Made by a program: the position numbers and the translations under genes. From Marinobacter similis (GTDB lineage: Bacteria; Pseudomonadota; Gammaproteobacteria; Pseudomonadales; Oleiphilaceae): 64,000 bases of DNA. The notes under the pieces are model-generated. The model had not been told where the DNA came from. It saw nothing but the letters and a program-made list of their open reading frames with translations, and did no database searches. Location: NCBI RefSeq assembly GCF_000830985.1, contig NZ_CP007151.1, positions 2,418,001 to 2,482,000 on the forward strand, written 5' to 3'. Shown piece by piece: positions 47,941 to 58,345 of this stretch (the first letter of the stretch is position 1; each line of letters starts with the position of its first letter).

Positions 47941-50234
47941 TCAGGCTTGTTTACGTTGGCGATCAGGCCGCCAGACTTTGACAGTTACGACCTGCCCATT
48001 CAATACGGAGGTGCCCACCAGCGGATCAATCTGCTCATCACTGAGTACGTCGTTGATGCTGGCCCCGGCGTGCTCAGTTGCTACTGTTTGCCCGGTGCCA
48101 ACTCGATCGTGGCCCCAACCGTGAGGAATCGAGACCACTCCGGGCATCAGATCTTCGGTAATTTCCACCGGAAGTACGATGGCACCGGTGTCCGTGGTGA
48201 TCTTTGCAGAGTTGCCCGCCTGCAGGCCCAGCCGGCTGGCGTCCTTTGGGTTAATCATCAGTGTACAGCGGTCCTTGCCTTTAACCAGACGCTGACTGTT
48301 ATGCATCCAGGAGTTATTGCTGCGCACGTGGCGGCGCCCGATGAGCAGCAACTCGGTGTTGACCGGTTCCTGCATGAACCGGTATAGGCGCTCAACATCG
48401 TCAAGGTAGCGCCGTGGTGCAAGATGAATCATGCCGTCGCGGGTAAACAGGCGGTCGGGCAGGGACGGTTGCAGCGGGCCCAGGTCTACACCATTGGGAA
48501 TCTCACGCAGTGCTGCCAGCGACAAGCCCTTTGGCAGCGCCTGCCAGTTTCGGTTCAAAGGGCTGAGTTTGGTGAGCGCACGCACGGGATGGCGCTCGGG
48601 CAATATGTCGAGAATCAGGTCCACCGCTGGCTGTACCAGGCCGCGGACACGGCCACCATCGGTGCCATAGGGCCCGGACCGGAGCAGCAGGTCCAGAATC
48701 GGATCTGGACCGATCTGCTTGAAGGTGCGCCAGCCCAGTTCCGAGCGCAGGGGCAGGCGGCCGCCGTTCCTGTGTTTTTCGAGCCGGTGCGCCAGTTCCA
48801 GCAGAATCTGCCAGTCGTGGCGGCTGTCCGGGCCAGCGTCAAACAGGGGCTCGCTGTATTTTGCGACGTTCCGTACTGCGAACATGCTGAAAATCAGATC
48901 GTAGTGGCTGCGTTCCAGGGCTGCGGTCGGTGGCAGGATAACATCGGCATGGCGCGTGGTTTCGTTCAGGTAGTAATCCACCGACACCATGAAATCGAGC
49001 CCGGAAAAGGCTTTTTCCAGGCGGGTGCCGTTGGGGCTGGACAGCACCGGGTTGCCGGCCACGGTTACGAACGCGCGGACCTGGCCCTCGCCGGGGGTTA
49101 GCATTTCATCGGCCATGGTGCTGGCCGGGTACTCACCGCCAAACTCCGGCAGGCCCTTTACCCGGCTGTGGCGGGTGCCGAAATGACCGCTTTGCCCGGC
49201 CAGGGCGCCCAGGGTCACCAGGTCAATGGCGGGCTGGGTAAACAGCAGGGCGCCTGGTGTGTCGAGCTTGCCGGTGAGGATGTTCAGGCAGTAGGTGAGC
49301 CAGGTCGCCAGACCACCAAAGCGCTGGGTGCTGGTGCCCATCCGGCTGTACAGAGCGGCCTTTGGGGTATTGGCAAGCTGGCGGGTGAGCTGGCGGATGG
49401 CTTCGGCGGAGATGCCAGTGTGGTCGCTGACCGCTTCCGGGGTGAACGCCAATGCCGCCAGGCGTAAAAGGTCAGCGTCTTTGGCCAGATGTTGAGCCGG
49501 CCCCAGCTCGACCAGGTCTTCAGCAAACAGGGTGTTCACCATGGCCATCAGCAACAAGGCGTCACTGCCAGGCCGGATAAAATGGAATTCGTCGGCCAAT
49601 TTGGCAGTTTCGGTGCGTCGTGGGTCGATCACGATAAGCCGGCCGCTGCGCTCATGAAGCCGCTTGATCCGCCCCCGGAAGTCCGGGACCGTCATCAGGC
49701 TGCCATTGGAGGCCATGGGGTTGGCGCCCACGCAGATCAACAGGTCGGTGTGGTCGATATCCGGAATCGGGAACAGGATTTGATGCCCGAACATCTCCAG
49801 CTCGCCAGCATGTGGGGTAACTGATCGTTGGAGGTGGCCGAGAATCGATTCTGGCTGCCGATGGCGCGCAGAAACGGCAGGGTGGCGACCAGGGAGCCGT
49901 GATTGTGCACGTTGGGGTTGCCGAGGTAGACGCCGATGCTGTTCCGGCCAAATTCGGTGCGGGTCTGATGCAGCTTGTGCGCCACCAGGTCGAAGGCCTC
50001 GTCCCACTCCATTTCCTGCCAGCCGGTATCCGTGCGGCGTACCGGCTTGCGCAACCGGTCGGGGTCATTGTGCAGGTCCTGCAGGGCGACCGCCTTGGGG
50101 CAGATGTAGCCCTGACTCAACGGGTCGTCTTCGTCGCCCTTAATCGAGCTGATCTGTCCGTTAGTCACTTCAATGGCGACGCCGCACATGGCCTCGCACA
50201 GGTGGCAAGTGCGGTAATGGGTACCGTTATCCAT
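47941..50234 (-). CDS. Molybdopterin-dependent oxidoreductase, formate dehydrogenase-like (frameshifted in this assembly)
   Basis: A 764-residue Mo-bisPGD enzyme after correction of one missing base near 49815. The 4Fe-4S motif is CHLCEAMCGVAIEV with the fourth Cys in YICPKAVAL. Further on are DPRRTETAKLADEFHFIRPG (cofactor binding), RMGTSTQRFGGLATWLTYC and DVILPPTAALERSHYDL. The C-terminal domain has LMINPKDASRLGLQAGNSAK and VVSIPHGWGHDRVG. No signal peptide is visible, so it is cytoplasmic. There is no adjacent iron-sulfur or membrane subunit, so it seems to act alone or with a distant partner. No Cys or Sec is obvious at the usual Mo-ligand place, so formate as substrate is doubtful. Confidence 0.82.
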
Positions 50235-50341
50235 GGAGCCCTCTCTCTTGGCGGGATCTTATTGTTGCAGTGCTTCGGGTTGAATCGAGATTAGCAGGAA
50301 AGCCCGGGGATGGGAAAAGCCGCCCGGCCAGGGTCGGTAAC

Positions 50342-50370
50342 AAAAAAGGCCAGCCGCTAAGGCTGGCCTG
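50342..50370 (-). terminator. Rho-independent terminator of the Ig-lipoprotein operon
   Basis: GGCCAGCC / GGCTGGCC stem with a five-base loop, then a T-run on the minus strand, about 20 bases past the lipoprotein stop. Confidence 0.88.
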
Positions 50371-50389
50371 AAAGGGTAAAGGCCTGAAG

Positions 50390-53300
50390 TTACTGCTGGG
50401 CAGGAATTTCCTTTACCGGGTTGGAGATAAAGTTGAGATAGACGCCTTGTTCGGGGATCTGCAGCGGGATTTGAACGGCTCCCGTGGATGCCGTGGTCTG
50501 GTCGAAAAGCGCACCGCAAGCTGCGGTATTGCCGGTCAGGAGGCCACCGATGCAGGAGGTGACATCGATAACGGCCTTGGAGATGGCGTCCTCGGTGGTC
50601 ACCAGCACGTCGATATCGGGCACGTTGGTATTGCGCTGCTCGATCTGCATGCGCCCGTCATCGAAGAAGGTGATCGGACCGGCCAGCTCCAGCGTGAACG
50701 GGTAGGCGTACAGGTTGTGTTGTAATAACCCTTCCAGCGGCACTTGCAGGTTCGGCGCATCCAGGGTCAGTTCGGCGGTGGTTTTGAACACCGGTCGGCC
50801 GTCGTCACCCTCGATAATGATGCCCGGAATGAGGCCACTTCGGGCACAGTTTTCCTCGCAGTTCGGATCGTCTTTGGTGTACCGCATCCGCAGGACTTGA
50901 GGGCCGGTAACCTGGTCACCAAGGCCATCGAGAACCACCGTCGCCGAGGTGGTGGCCAGCATGGTGGGGTACAGCAAAACACCGACACCCTGTTTGCCAG
51001 TATCTTCATCTACTGCCGGGCCGGTCACTTCGGTGTTCAAACCATAGGTCTGGTAGATGAACTTGGCTTCCGGGCATTCGTCATCGTCGTTGCAGCCGAC
51101 ACTGGCGCCGGCGTCCGCGCCCAGAACCGTTGCGGTCTTATTTTGTACCGCAAGTGCCGCCGCATTGGCAGAGGGTTTGTATCCACCGCTGCCATCGCTC
51201 TCATGCTCGAACGGCTCAAGACAGGCGGTGTCACCCGGGTGGGGCAGTCGACGACGTAGTTCGAGTTCACGTCGCGGATGGGCAGATTACGCAGTGGGGT
51301 GAAGACCGTTTGAACGGGGTCTGCCCCTTCAAAGTAGATAGCCAGGTCGGGACCACCGATGTCGACGTTCGACGGCTCATCGCGTTCGTCACCGGGATCG
51401 ACCAGAAGATCCGTTTGCAGCGGGTATCCGGATTCTGAACAGACCGCGTTGGCGCAGTCATTTCTGGTGGTGGACGACGCCAGGGTATAGCGGTAGAAAG
51501 CTCCAGATTCCCAGGGCTGGTCGGGGTAAAAGCGAATGCGCTGGTTGTTCTTCTCCAGCCGCCCGCTGACGGCGCCCAGGCTGCTGCCGTTGGTGGCCAC
51601 TTGTTCGACCTGGAAGGTTTCACCGGCCCGGATCGAGCCGAGATCCATCGACTGGGAGAAGACCACGACAATGGGCCGGTCAGCCGGCAGGCTGGTGACT
51701 GGCAGGGTATCCCCGCGGGGACCATTGGGTGCGTCGTCCACACACTGGCCATGGTTTCCTGCACTCAGATCGACACCGGTAGTGACACAGGGGTAACCCG
51801 GGTAGGTGGTCAGGGCGATGGGAGACACCGTGAACACCGAGCTGTCACCCAGGTCCGGCAGGCGGAACGCGAGGGTCTGGGATGTGGCACTATTGCCAGC
51901 GAGGTCGGTCAGACCGGAACCGATCTGAACGCTGTAGTCGAGCCCGTGCTTGAGCCCACCCTTGGGGTTGATCACCACAGCGGTACCGTCCAGTTTGGTT
52001 TCGAGTTGGTCAGTGGCCAACGGTGTGCCGCCCTCAATCAGGGTGATGCCCGTGGAAATCGTGCTAGCATCAAGCGGTTCGTCAAAATTCAGGATCACCG
52101 GGTCGCCGGGTCGCTGCATCGACTGTCGGGTGGCAGGAATGGCATCCGTCGGGCCTGGCATCCAGCTGACCAGCTGCGGGCTCGTACTGTCGGGTTCATA
52201 CAGTTCTTCGGCATCCAGGGCGGAATCAGCATCGGTAGCCGCCTCAATCCGGAAGGCGATGGTGGAATCGGTGTATTCCTGCCCCAGAAGCTCCGGCTCG
52301 ACCACACCGATGGCATCAATAGTCAGGACCCCATCCTGCACAATGGCGATGCCGCTCAGCTCAACCCCGAGGAGATCCTGGGACAGGGAGGCGTTCGGCT
52401 GTGCTTCCTCGGTGTTCATGGAGACATCCATAAACAGCTTAACGTGCCGTGGCGCATTGAGATCGTCGGTGTACGGATTCGGGCTCAGGTAACCGGTGGC
52501 GTCAGAAAGCATGGTCACCTTGATATCGCCGGTGGTTTGCATCTGACCGGTTTTGGGGTTGATCACCGGCACACTGCCATTGATCTTTACATCCAGGCTG
52601 CTGCTGGTGAGCACGCTGCCTTTCGGCACACGCAGGGGCAGGGGTTCATCGGCGTCGAAGGATGGCGCGTAGGCCAGTTCGGCGAACAGTCCGCCCGTTT
52701 GCTGGGACGGTCCGGCTACGCCCTGCAGGACTGAATTCAGAGTGACCCCATTGATAATCTGGCCATTGAGCCGCGACTTGCGGGCACCGGATTCACCGGT
52801 GCCAGCGAGCATGCCGGAGTCAATCACCTCCTGGAACAGCACCACGGTCGGGCCGGTTTCGCGGGCGGTAAACTGCTTGCTGAAATCCAGGGTCCCGCCG
52901 GTGGTGTGGCTTGGCAGGCCCTGAATCCGGAGCGTGTAGTTTTGGCCGGCGGTAAGGGCATCGTCCTTGGTGCCGCAGAGTTCCTGGGCTTCGACGGTGC
53001 AGGGGTCGACGGTGATACGGCGGCCATCTACCAGCACAGTGGCGGGCACGGGCTCACCGGATGAATCTTCCAGGCGGATCTGGCCGCCCATGGCTTGCCA
53101 ATTCGGATGCACCGGGTGGGTTAATGTCAGGCGGAAGGTGGAGAAATTCACCGGCTGGAATTGGCTGTCCGGAGCCGGAACCATTTCCGCTACCGCAAAA
53201 TCGCTGGCGCTGTTGTCCAGGCTGGCGATTCCGGTAAAACCGCCACGGGTAGAAAATTGAATGCCTTCAGCGCCATGGGCGTTGGGTGTGCTGATGGTTC

Positions 53301-53657
53301 TGGCTTCCTCAGCCAGAAGCGGATCCTGGAATGTCACCGAGTAATCGGTTCCGGTACTCAGGGCCGTTACCGGCGTCAGTTTCAGACTGTGTCCGCCATC
53401 CACCTTGGTGACTGAGAAATCCACCGGGTGGTGCCGTCGGTGACCCGAATTTTGTCCTTAAGGTCCGCGTCGGTATCGGTAATAGCGTGGGAAAACCGGA
53501 CCACAATGTCAGCGGCCGGGCTGATGCCGGACTGGCCATCGGCCGGGTAGGAGTAGACTACCGAGCCAGGTGTTGTCTTGGTCACACTCTGTTCGTCGCC
53601 GCCGCAGGCAGCAAGCAGAAGCGCAGGTATCAGTGCCAGGGTCTTGTTGTATTTCAT
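50390..53657 (-). CDS. Very large lipoprotein with Ig-like (Big_5/SbsA) repeats (two frameshifts in this assembly)
   Basis: A 1089-residue lipoprotein after restoring missing bases near 53425 and 51240. The signal ends in a lipobox, LLLAACGG, with the lipidated Cys at about residue 19. SbsA/Big_5-like repeats follow: VVYSYPADGQSGISPAADIV near 35-60, TSPQLVSWMPGPTDAIPATR near 490, and RPIVVVFSQSMDLGSI near 660. Each begins with a Pro-containing strand and a VxF turn. The last 200 residues (LYPTMLATTSATVVLDGLGD and on) are a different beta-rich domain with several cysteines. No hydrolase motif (such as GxSxG) is seen. It begins 61 bases after the FadL-like gene, so the two form an operon. It is probably a surface partner of that porin; function unproven. 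Confidence 0.78.
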
Positions 53658-53718
53658 GGCAGAACTTCTCCTCAAAGCTTGGATGCTCAGGAATTCAGAG
53701 GCTGCAAATGTCAGGCAC

Positions 53719-55056
53719 TCAGAACTTCAGGGTGATGGAGCCGCTAATGACATGAACATCTCCGTCGGCGGTCACGTCGGTCTCGTTGCCGTCGTAATCC
53801 ACCAGGGTGAAGTCCCGCTCCTGAAGCTGCTGATACTGATAGCCAACATCAAGTCGAACCGGGTAGGCGAGCAACCGGGTGCGATCATAGGTGGCGCTTA
53901 AGCCAAGGCCGATGACGATCTTGTCGGTATCCAGGTAGTTGATCTCGGGATTACGGGTAGTCTTGAGGGGCGATTCCTCATAGGCAACGCCGGCTCGCAC
54001 TGCGAAGTTCTTGTCCAGCTGGTATTCCGCCCCAAGACGGGGGATGAGGATGTCGTCAAATTGGATTCGGTCGCCCGGCGATTGGGACTCCTGATCCTTG
54101 ATGGTGTCGGAGGCGAATTCATTTTCCAGTTCGGACCAGTTTTGTTGCTCTATGGATCCGCCGACCCGCCAGTTTTCGGTGCGGTATTGGGCCCCGATGC
54201 CGATGGTTTCCGGCTGGAACGAATCGATTGTGGAGACCGCCAGGCTAAGGCCTGGGTCTGGAATAGTCTGGGTCACGATGATGTTGGAGTCGACGGCGGT
54301 GGAAGCCGCCGACTTGGTGCGGTAGGTGAGTGCGGTCTCCCAGCCATCCAGGAAACACTCGGAGTCGGGGCAGAAGGTGCTTCCCAGGTCCATGCTGGTG
54401 CCGAGGATGGTTTTCAGGGACGGCTCCGCATTAACGCCCAGACGTTCCCGGCTGGTTTCACCGCCCAGGGTAGAGACCGCTTCCAGATTGGCTGCCGCCT
54501 CCAGAGTAATCCGGACCGAAGCGCCAGCGGAGATGCCCCGCCAGATGGGCGTGGCGCCACCAATGTTCAGGAACAGAGGCTCCTTGCCATACTGCAGGAA
54601 CTGTCCGCTTTCAGTGGTTTCCGAGCGGAAGGCCAGCATCTCCTTGCCGTACTTCTCGACCCCGGCAATGAAACCGAGGTAGATCGGATGCTTGGAGCGG
54701 GTCAGTGAGCCAAGGTTGGTCTTCATGCCAATCAGCACGTGCTGACTGGGCGAGTTCGACAGGACGTCGCTGTTGGCATTCGGGTTGGCCGACCGCAGCT
54801 CCTGCTCGGCGTGCAGGATGCCGGTGGTCAGTTCACCCCTGCTGTCCTTGGTGAGGTACGCCGGGTTGTAGTAAGTGGCTGAGACCTGATCATTGAACAT
54901 GGAAAGGGATTGCGCCGTCGCAACGTCGACCGGCATGACACCGTAGGTAGTGCCGAGATTACCCATGCTGGCAGCAGCAGACAGGGAAAAGCCAGTGGAC
55001 ACCGTCGCAACCGCCAAAGACATCGCCCGTACTGAAAATCGGGAGGTGAAAGACAT
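53719..55056 (-). CDS. FadL-like outer-membrane transporter, divergent type
   Basis: A complete 445-residue barrel protein with a signal peptide (cut after LSAAAS). The N terminus lacks the classical hatch block but keeps ATYYNPAYLTKDSRGELTTG, a version of the NPA signature, and LGSLTRSKHPIYLGFIAGV. Long alternating strands follow (WRVGGSIEQQNWSELENEF; LDVGYQYQQLQERDF), ending in ISGSITLKF with the terminal Phe. It is quite different from the FadL at 27767. It is the first gene of an operon with the Ig-repeat lipoprotein. A role in uptake of hydrophobic compounds is inferred from the fold. AupA-type alkane-uptake porins of Marinobacter would be a natural comparison. Confidence 0.82.
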   Translation of the reverse strand: MSFTSRFSVRAMSLAVATVSTGFSLSAAASMGNLGTTYGVMPVDVATAQSLSMFNDQVSATYYNPAYLTKDSRGELTTGILHAEQELRSANPNANSDVLSNSPSQHVLIGMKTNLGSLTRSKHPIYLGFIAGVEKYGKEMLAFRSETTESGQFLQYGKEPLFLNIGGATPIWRGISAGASVRITLEAAANLEAVSTLGGETSRERLGVNAEPSLKTILGTSMDLGSTFCPDSECFLDGWETALTYRTKSAASTAVDSNIIVTQTIPDPGLSLAVSTIDSFQPETIGIGAQYRTENWRVGGSIEQQNWSELENEFASDTIKDQESQSPGDRIQFDDILIPRLGAEYQLDKNFAVRAGVAYEESPLKTTRNPEINYLDTDKIVIGLGLSATYDRTRLLAYPVRLDVGYQYQQLQERDFTLVDYDGNETDVTADGDVHVISGSITLKF

Positions 55057-55217
55057 TGATACACTCCATTATTTCGTTGTTTTTATGCTCAAGCCGTGAA
55101 CTTACATGGAACACGGATATTCCTTTTTATTCTCAGGTCTAGTTTATGGGGCTTGTCTGATGAGGGCGTTGGCTTTTTTGACACAGGCTTGTGTTTTTAT
55201 GATCAGTTTTGATGGAT

Positions 55218-55319
55218 TGTCGGACTAAAATTCAGAAAATGCAGAGGTTGGTGTTGTTACTTTTAGTGTCGGTGATCAGATTGGCGTCTCAGGTCATGAA
55301 AGTCCGACATACTGTGTCG
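55218..55319 (+). promoter_or_regulatory. Candidate enhancer (activator-binding) sites: TGTCGG repeats
   Basis: TGTCGGAC (55218-55225) has its exact reverse complement GTCCGACA at 55302-55309. The second copy is itself part of a perfect CGACA-N5-TGTCG palindrome (55305-55319). A third TGTCGG is at 55267-55272. They lie about 90 to 185 bases before the predicted start of transcription, a usual place for sigma-54 enhancers. PrsR, the regulator tied to PEP-CTERM systems, is a plausible binder. Confidence 0.5.
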
Positions 55320-55376
55320 AGAATTTTTACACTGGAATTGAAAATTTTTTTGGGGCTGATGTTTATCCCTTTGAAG

Positions 55377-55392
55377 TGGCACTGTTAGTGCT
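55377..55392 (+). promoter_or_regulatory. Sigma-54 promoter of the PEP-CTERM gene
   Basis: TGGCAC-TGTTA-GTGCT matches the -24/-12 consensus with one change (GTGCT for TTGCT) and exact GG-to-GC spacing. It is about 150 bases before the ATG, leaving a leader of roughly 137 bases. Confidence 0.65.
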
Positions 55393-55540
55393 TTTTTGGC
55401 CTGTGTTATGCCTTTGATTCGTTAGCGCGTATAGGTACACGGCAAGTTTTTATAGCGGTCTTGACGATGGTTCGCGTCCAGGGCCTGCAATGGATGCAGG
55501 GAGGTAATTGGCCTTGATAGTCCCTTTGGGGGGTACGAGG

Positions 55541-56085
55541 ATGAATGTATTAACAAGATCAACAGTAATCGCGCTAACCTTTGCTTGGATTGCTCCGGTG
55601 CATGCCTACATGGTAGGTCTGACAGATGTCGGAAGTGCGGATTCGCTATTGGGTCAGACAAATGATCTGAATGCGCTTGGTCCTTGCGGCAATGGAAACA
55701 GCCCAAGCACAGAGCTTTGCTGGATCAATAATGTGTTAGGGAGCACGACGACCTACACGGAAAGTGACAAGGTTGAAGACCAATCATTCGTCAAAGTGGA
55801 TGGCAGTTCTTCGGTGATCGCTTTCGAACTGTCGAGCCCGACAGAGTACTTCTTTATCAAGAATGCTCAGTGGTACGGGCTGTTCCAAAATACTTCCAGT
55901 CTGGATTGGGCGGTCATCGACACTGCGTTAATTGCGGCAGGGTTCAACTTGCCGAGTGACGAGTATGAGATCAGTCACATTGCCCCTATCGGTGGAACCT
56001 TTGAAGTGCCCGAGCCGGCTCGCTGGCGCTTTTGGGGCTTGGCTTGGCGGCACTAGGGTGCAGGCGTCGACTGAAAAAGGCGTGA
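55541..56085 (+). CDS. PEP-CTERM sorting-signal exported protein (frameshifted in this assembly)
   Basis: A 181-residue secreted protein. The signal peptide MNVLTRSTVIALTFAWIAP is cut after VHA. The mature domain of about 130 residues is beta-rich with two cysteines (ALGPCGNG; TELCWINN) and matches no fold I recognise. As given, the frame ends at 56056 with a nonsense tail. One missing T near 56011 restores VPEPASLALLGLGLAALG followed by CRRRLKKA and a TGA at 56083-56085. This is a textbook PEP-CTERM signal: V-P-E-P, a transmembrane helix and a basic end. Such proteins are cut by an exosortase, usually together with exopolysaccharide export. No exosortase is in this window. A terminator follows. 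Confidence 0.82.
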
Positions 56086-56102
56086 CCTTTCATGGAGTGA
56101 AC

Positions 56103-56130
56103 AAATGCCTCGGTTATTCCGGGGCATTTT
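56103..56130 (+). terminator. Rho-independent terminator of the PEP-CTERM gene
   Basis: AAATGCC-x-CGG, TTATT loop, CCG-x-GGCATTTT, 18 bases after the restored stop codon. Its distance fits the corrected stop. Confidence 0.7.
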
Positions 56131-56206
56131 CGCATTAGAGCGTCATCAAAGCGCCGAGGCGTAAACCAGCCAAGTAAGGCAAAAGAAGTGAGTGTCAAGA
56201 AGAGGA

Positions 56207-56282
56207 TGGTGGGCCCAGCTGGACTCGAACCAGCGACCAAGGATTATGAGTCCCCTGCTCTAACCAACTGAGCTATAGGCCC
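56207..56282 (-). tRNA. ileX: tRNA-Ile2 (CAU anticodon)
   Basis: A 76-base cloverleaf with encoded CCA. The acceptor stem GGGCCTA pairs with TGGGCCC (one G-T pair). The anticodon loop is CTCATAA with CAT at the centre. The T-arm CGCTGGTTCGAGTCCAGC and the CTTGG variable region resemble E. coli tRNA-Ile2 (which also sits near rpoD) more than elongator tRNA-Met. If so, the wobble C is converted to lysidine by TilS to read AUA. tRNA-Met is the alternative. Confidence 0.85.
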
Positions 56283-56379
56283 GTAGACTACTTGCTGTTT
56301 TGAAAGGTGTTTCCGGGAAGGGAAACAGAGCGGGCGCCATTATACCGGTGAGGTGAGGCGCCCGCTACTGTTGTGGGCC

Positions 56380-58226
56380 TTATCCCTGAGGATTGCCCTG
56401 ATCGTCGATAAAGCCACGCAGGTGATCGGAGCGGGACGGATGACGCAGTTTGCGCAGAGCCTTGGCTTCGATCTGACGAATGCGTTCCCGGGTGACGTCG
56501 AACTGTTTGCCGACTTCTTCCAGGGTGTGGTCGGTATTCATTTCAATACCGAAACGCATACGCAGTACCTTGGACTCACGCGCGGTCAGGCCGGCCAGTA
56601 CCGAACGGGTGGCTTCACGCAGACCTTCGGCGGTCGCTGAATCCACCGGAGACAGTGCCTGGATGTCCTCAATGAAGTCGCCCAGATGGCTGTCTTCATC
56701 ATCACCGATCGGGGTTTCCATGGAGATCGGTTCTTTGGCGATCTTCAGGACCTTACGGATCTTGTCTTCCGGCATTTCCATGCGCTCACCCAGCTCTTCC
56801 GGCGTAGGCTCGCGGCCCATCTCCTGCAGCATCTGGCGGGAGATCCGGTTGAGTTTGTTGATGGTCTCGATCATGTGCACCGGAATACGGATGGTGCGGG
56901 CCTGGTCCGCGATAGAGCGGGTGATGGCCTGACGAATCCACCAGGTGGCATAGGTCGAAAACTTGTAACCACGACGGTATTCGAACTTGTCTACGGCCTT
57001 CATCAGGCCGATATTGCCCTCCTGAATCAGATCCAGGAACTGCAGGCCGCGGTTGGTGTACTTCTTGGCGATGGAGATAACCAGTCGCAGGTTGGCTTCA
57101 ACCATTTCCTTCTTGGCACGGCGGGCCTTGGCTTCACCGATGGAAACGCGACGGTTGATTTCCTTGACGTCAGCCACGTCCAGATCCACTTCGGTCTGAA
57201 CGTTCTGGATGCGCTTCTGCAGGCGAACGATCTCTCAATGCGCTCTGACATGGGCGCAGCGTACGGCTTCTTGCTCCGGCCAATCTTTTCGGCCCAGTCC
57301 AGATTGGTCTCGTTGCCCGGGAAGGACTTGATGAAGTCCTTGCGTGGCATTTTGCAGTCACGAACACAGATCTGCATGATGGCGCGCTCGTTCTCGCGCA
57401 CCAGCACGTTAGTGGAACGGACCACGTTGACCAGCTCGTCGAAGGCCTTGTTGGCCAGCTTGAACGGGGCAAACACCTGGCCCAGTTCGTTCAGTGCTTC
57501 CTGGGTTTTCTTGTCACCACGACCGTGCTTGGCCAGTGCCTTGTCGGCTGCTTCCAGTTTCTCAGTCAGCAGTTCGAAACGCAGCCGGGTCTCTTCGGGA
57601 TCCGGGCCGCTTTCGGTTTCTTCCTCGTCATCATCGTCATCGTCGGATGAAGAACTGGAGGTGTCAGTGCTGGCGGCCGGAGTTTCCTCGCCCATGAATG
57701 GCTCGGCGTCGTCCGGATCCAGGAAACCGGTGACGATGTCGCTGATGCGGCCTTCGTTCTCGATAATGCGGTTGTACGCCTGAATCACGGTGCCAGCGGT
57801 GCCCGGGAAGTGGGCAACGGCAGCCATGACGTCACGAATGCCTTCCTCGATGCGCTTGGCGATAACAATTTCGCCTTCACGGGTCAGCAGTTCTACGGTA
57901 CCCATCTCACGCATGTACATGCGCACCGGATCGGTGGTGCGACCGGCATCGGTTTCAACCGCGGCGAGTGCGGCTGCGGCTTCGGCTGCAGCGGCTTCGT
58001 CCGCAGTGGAGTCGCCTTCGGTCATCAGCAGGGTATCGGCATCCGGTGTTTCTTCGGTTACCTGAATCCCCATGTCGTTGATCATGCGAATGATGTCTTC
58101 GACCTGATCCGGGTCGGCAATGTCTTCCGGGAGGTGATCGTTTACCTCGGCGTAAGTCAGGTAACCTTGTTCCTTGCCTCGTGCAATGAGGTCTTTTAAA
58201 CGTGATTTTTGCGAATTGCCTGACAT
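56380..58226 (-). CDS. rpoD: Housekeeping sigma factor RpoD, sigma-70 (frameshifted in this assembly)
   Basis: The main sigma factor, 615 residues after restoring one missing base near 57236. Region 1.1 is [20 protein letters not shown]. The non-conserved region has an unusual Ser/Asp/Glu run ([15 protein letters not shown] near residue 190). Region 2 is [20 protein letters not shown] and [20 protein letters not shown]. Region 4 is [20 protein letters not shown] followed by [20 protein letters not shown]. The chosen ATG (58226) starts at [10 protein letters not shown]. It is the third gene of the rpsU-dnaG-rpoD operon. Confidence 0.96.
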
Positions 58227-58345
58227 AGACACCCTGTGAACTCGCTTTGAGAAGGAAAAAAGTGAAACAGCCATTATAGCTGTCGCTCGGTCGCACTGCC
58301 ACCGAATGGTTAGATGGTGATCAATGCGTCTAGTTTCAAGTCCTG

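Larger units (their letters stand above)
55057..55540. other. AT-rich intergenic control region between divergent genes
   Basis: About 480 bases with visibly lower GC than the rest of the window and no coding frame. It holds the inverted repeats and the sigma-54 promoter listed separately. The promoter of the FadL-like gene must also be here but I cannot point to it with confidence. Confidence 0.7.

Noticed and set aside
49800..49860. Selenocysteine codon in the molybdopterin enzyme
   Set aside because: No in-frame TGA with a following SECIS-like hairpin; the frame problem here is a missing base.
51601..52734. A 377-residue plus-strand frame opposite the Ig lipoprotein
   Set aside because: Composition is that of an antisense shadow, there is no ribosome site, and the minus-strand frame has a lipobox and repeats.
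56207..56282. Elongator tRNA-Met
   Set aside because: The CAU anticodon fits, but the variable region and T-arm resemble tRNA-Ile2, and the position by rpoD matches E. coli ileX. Met is not fully excluded.
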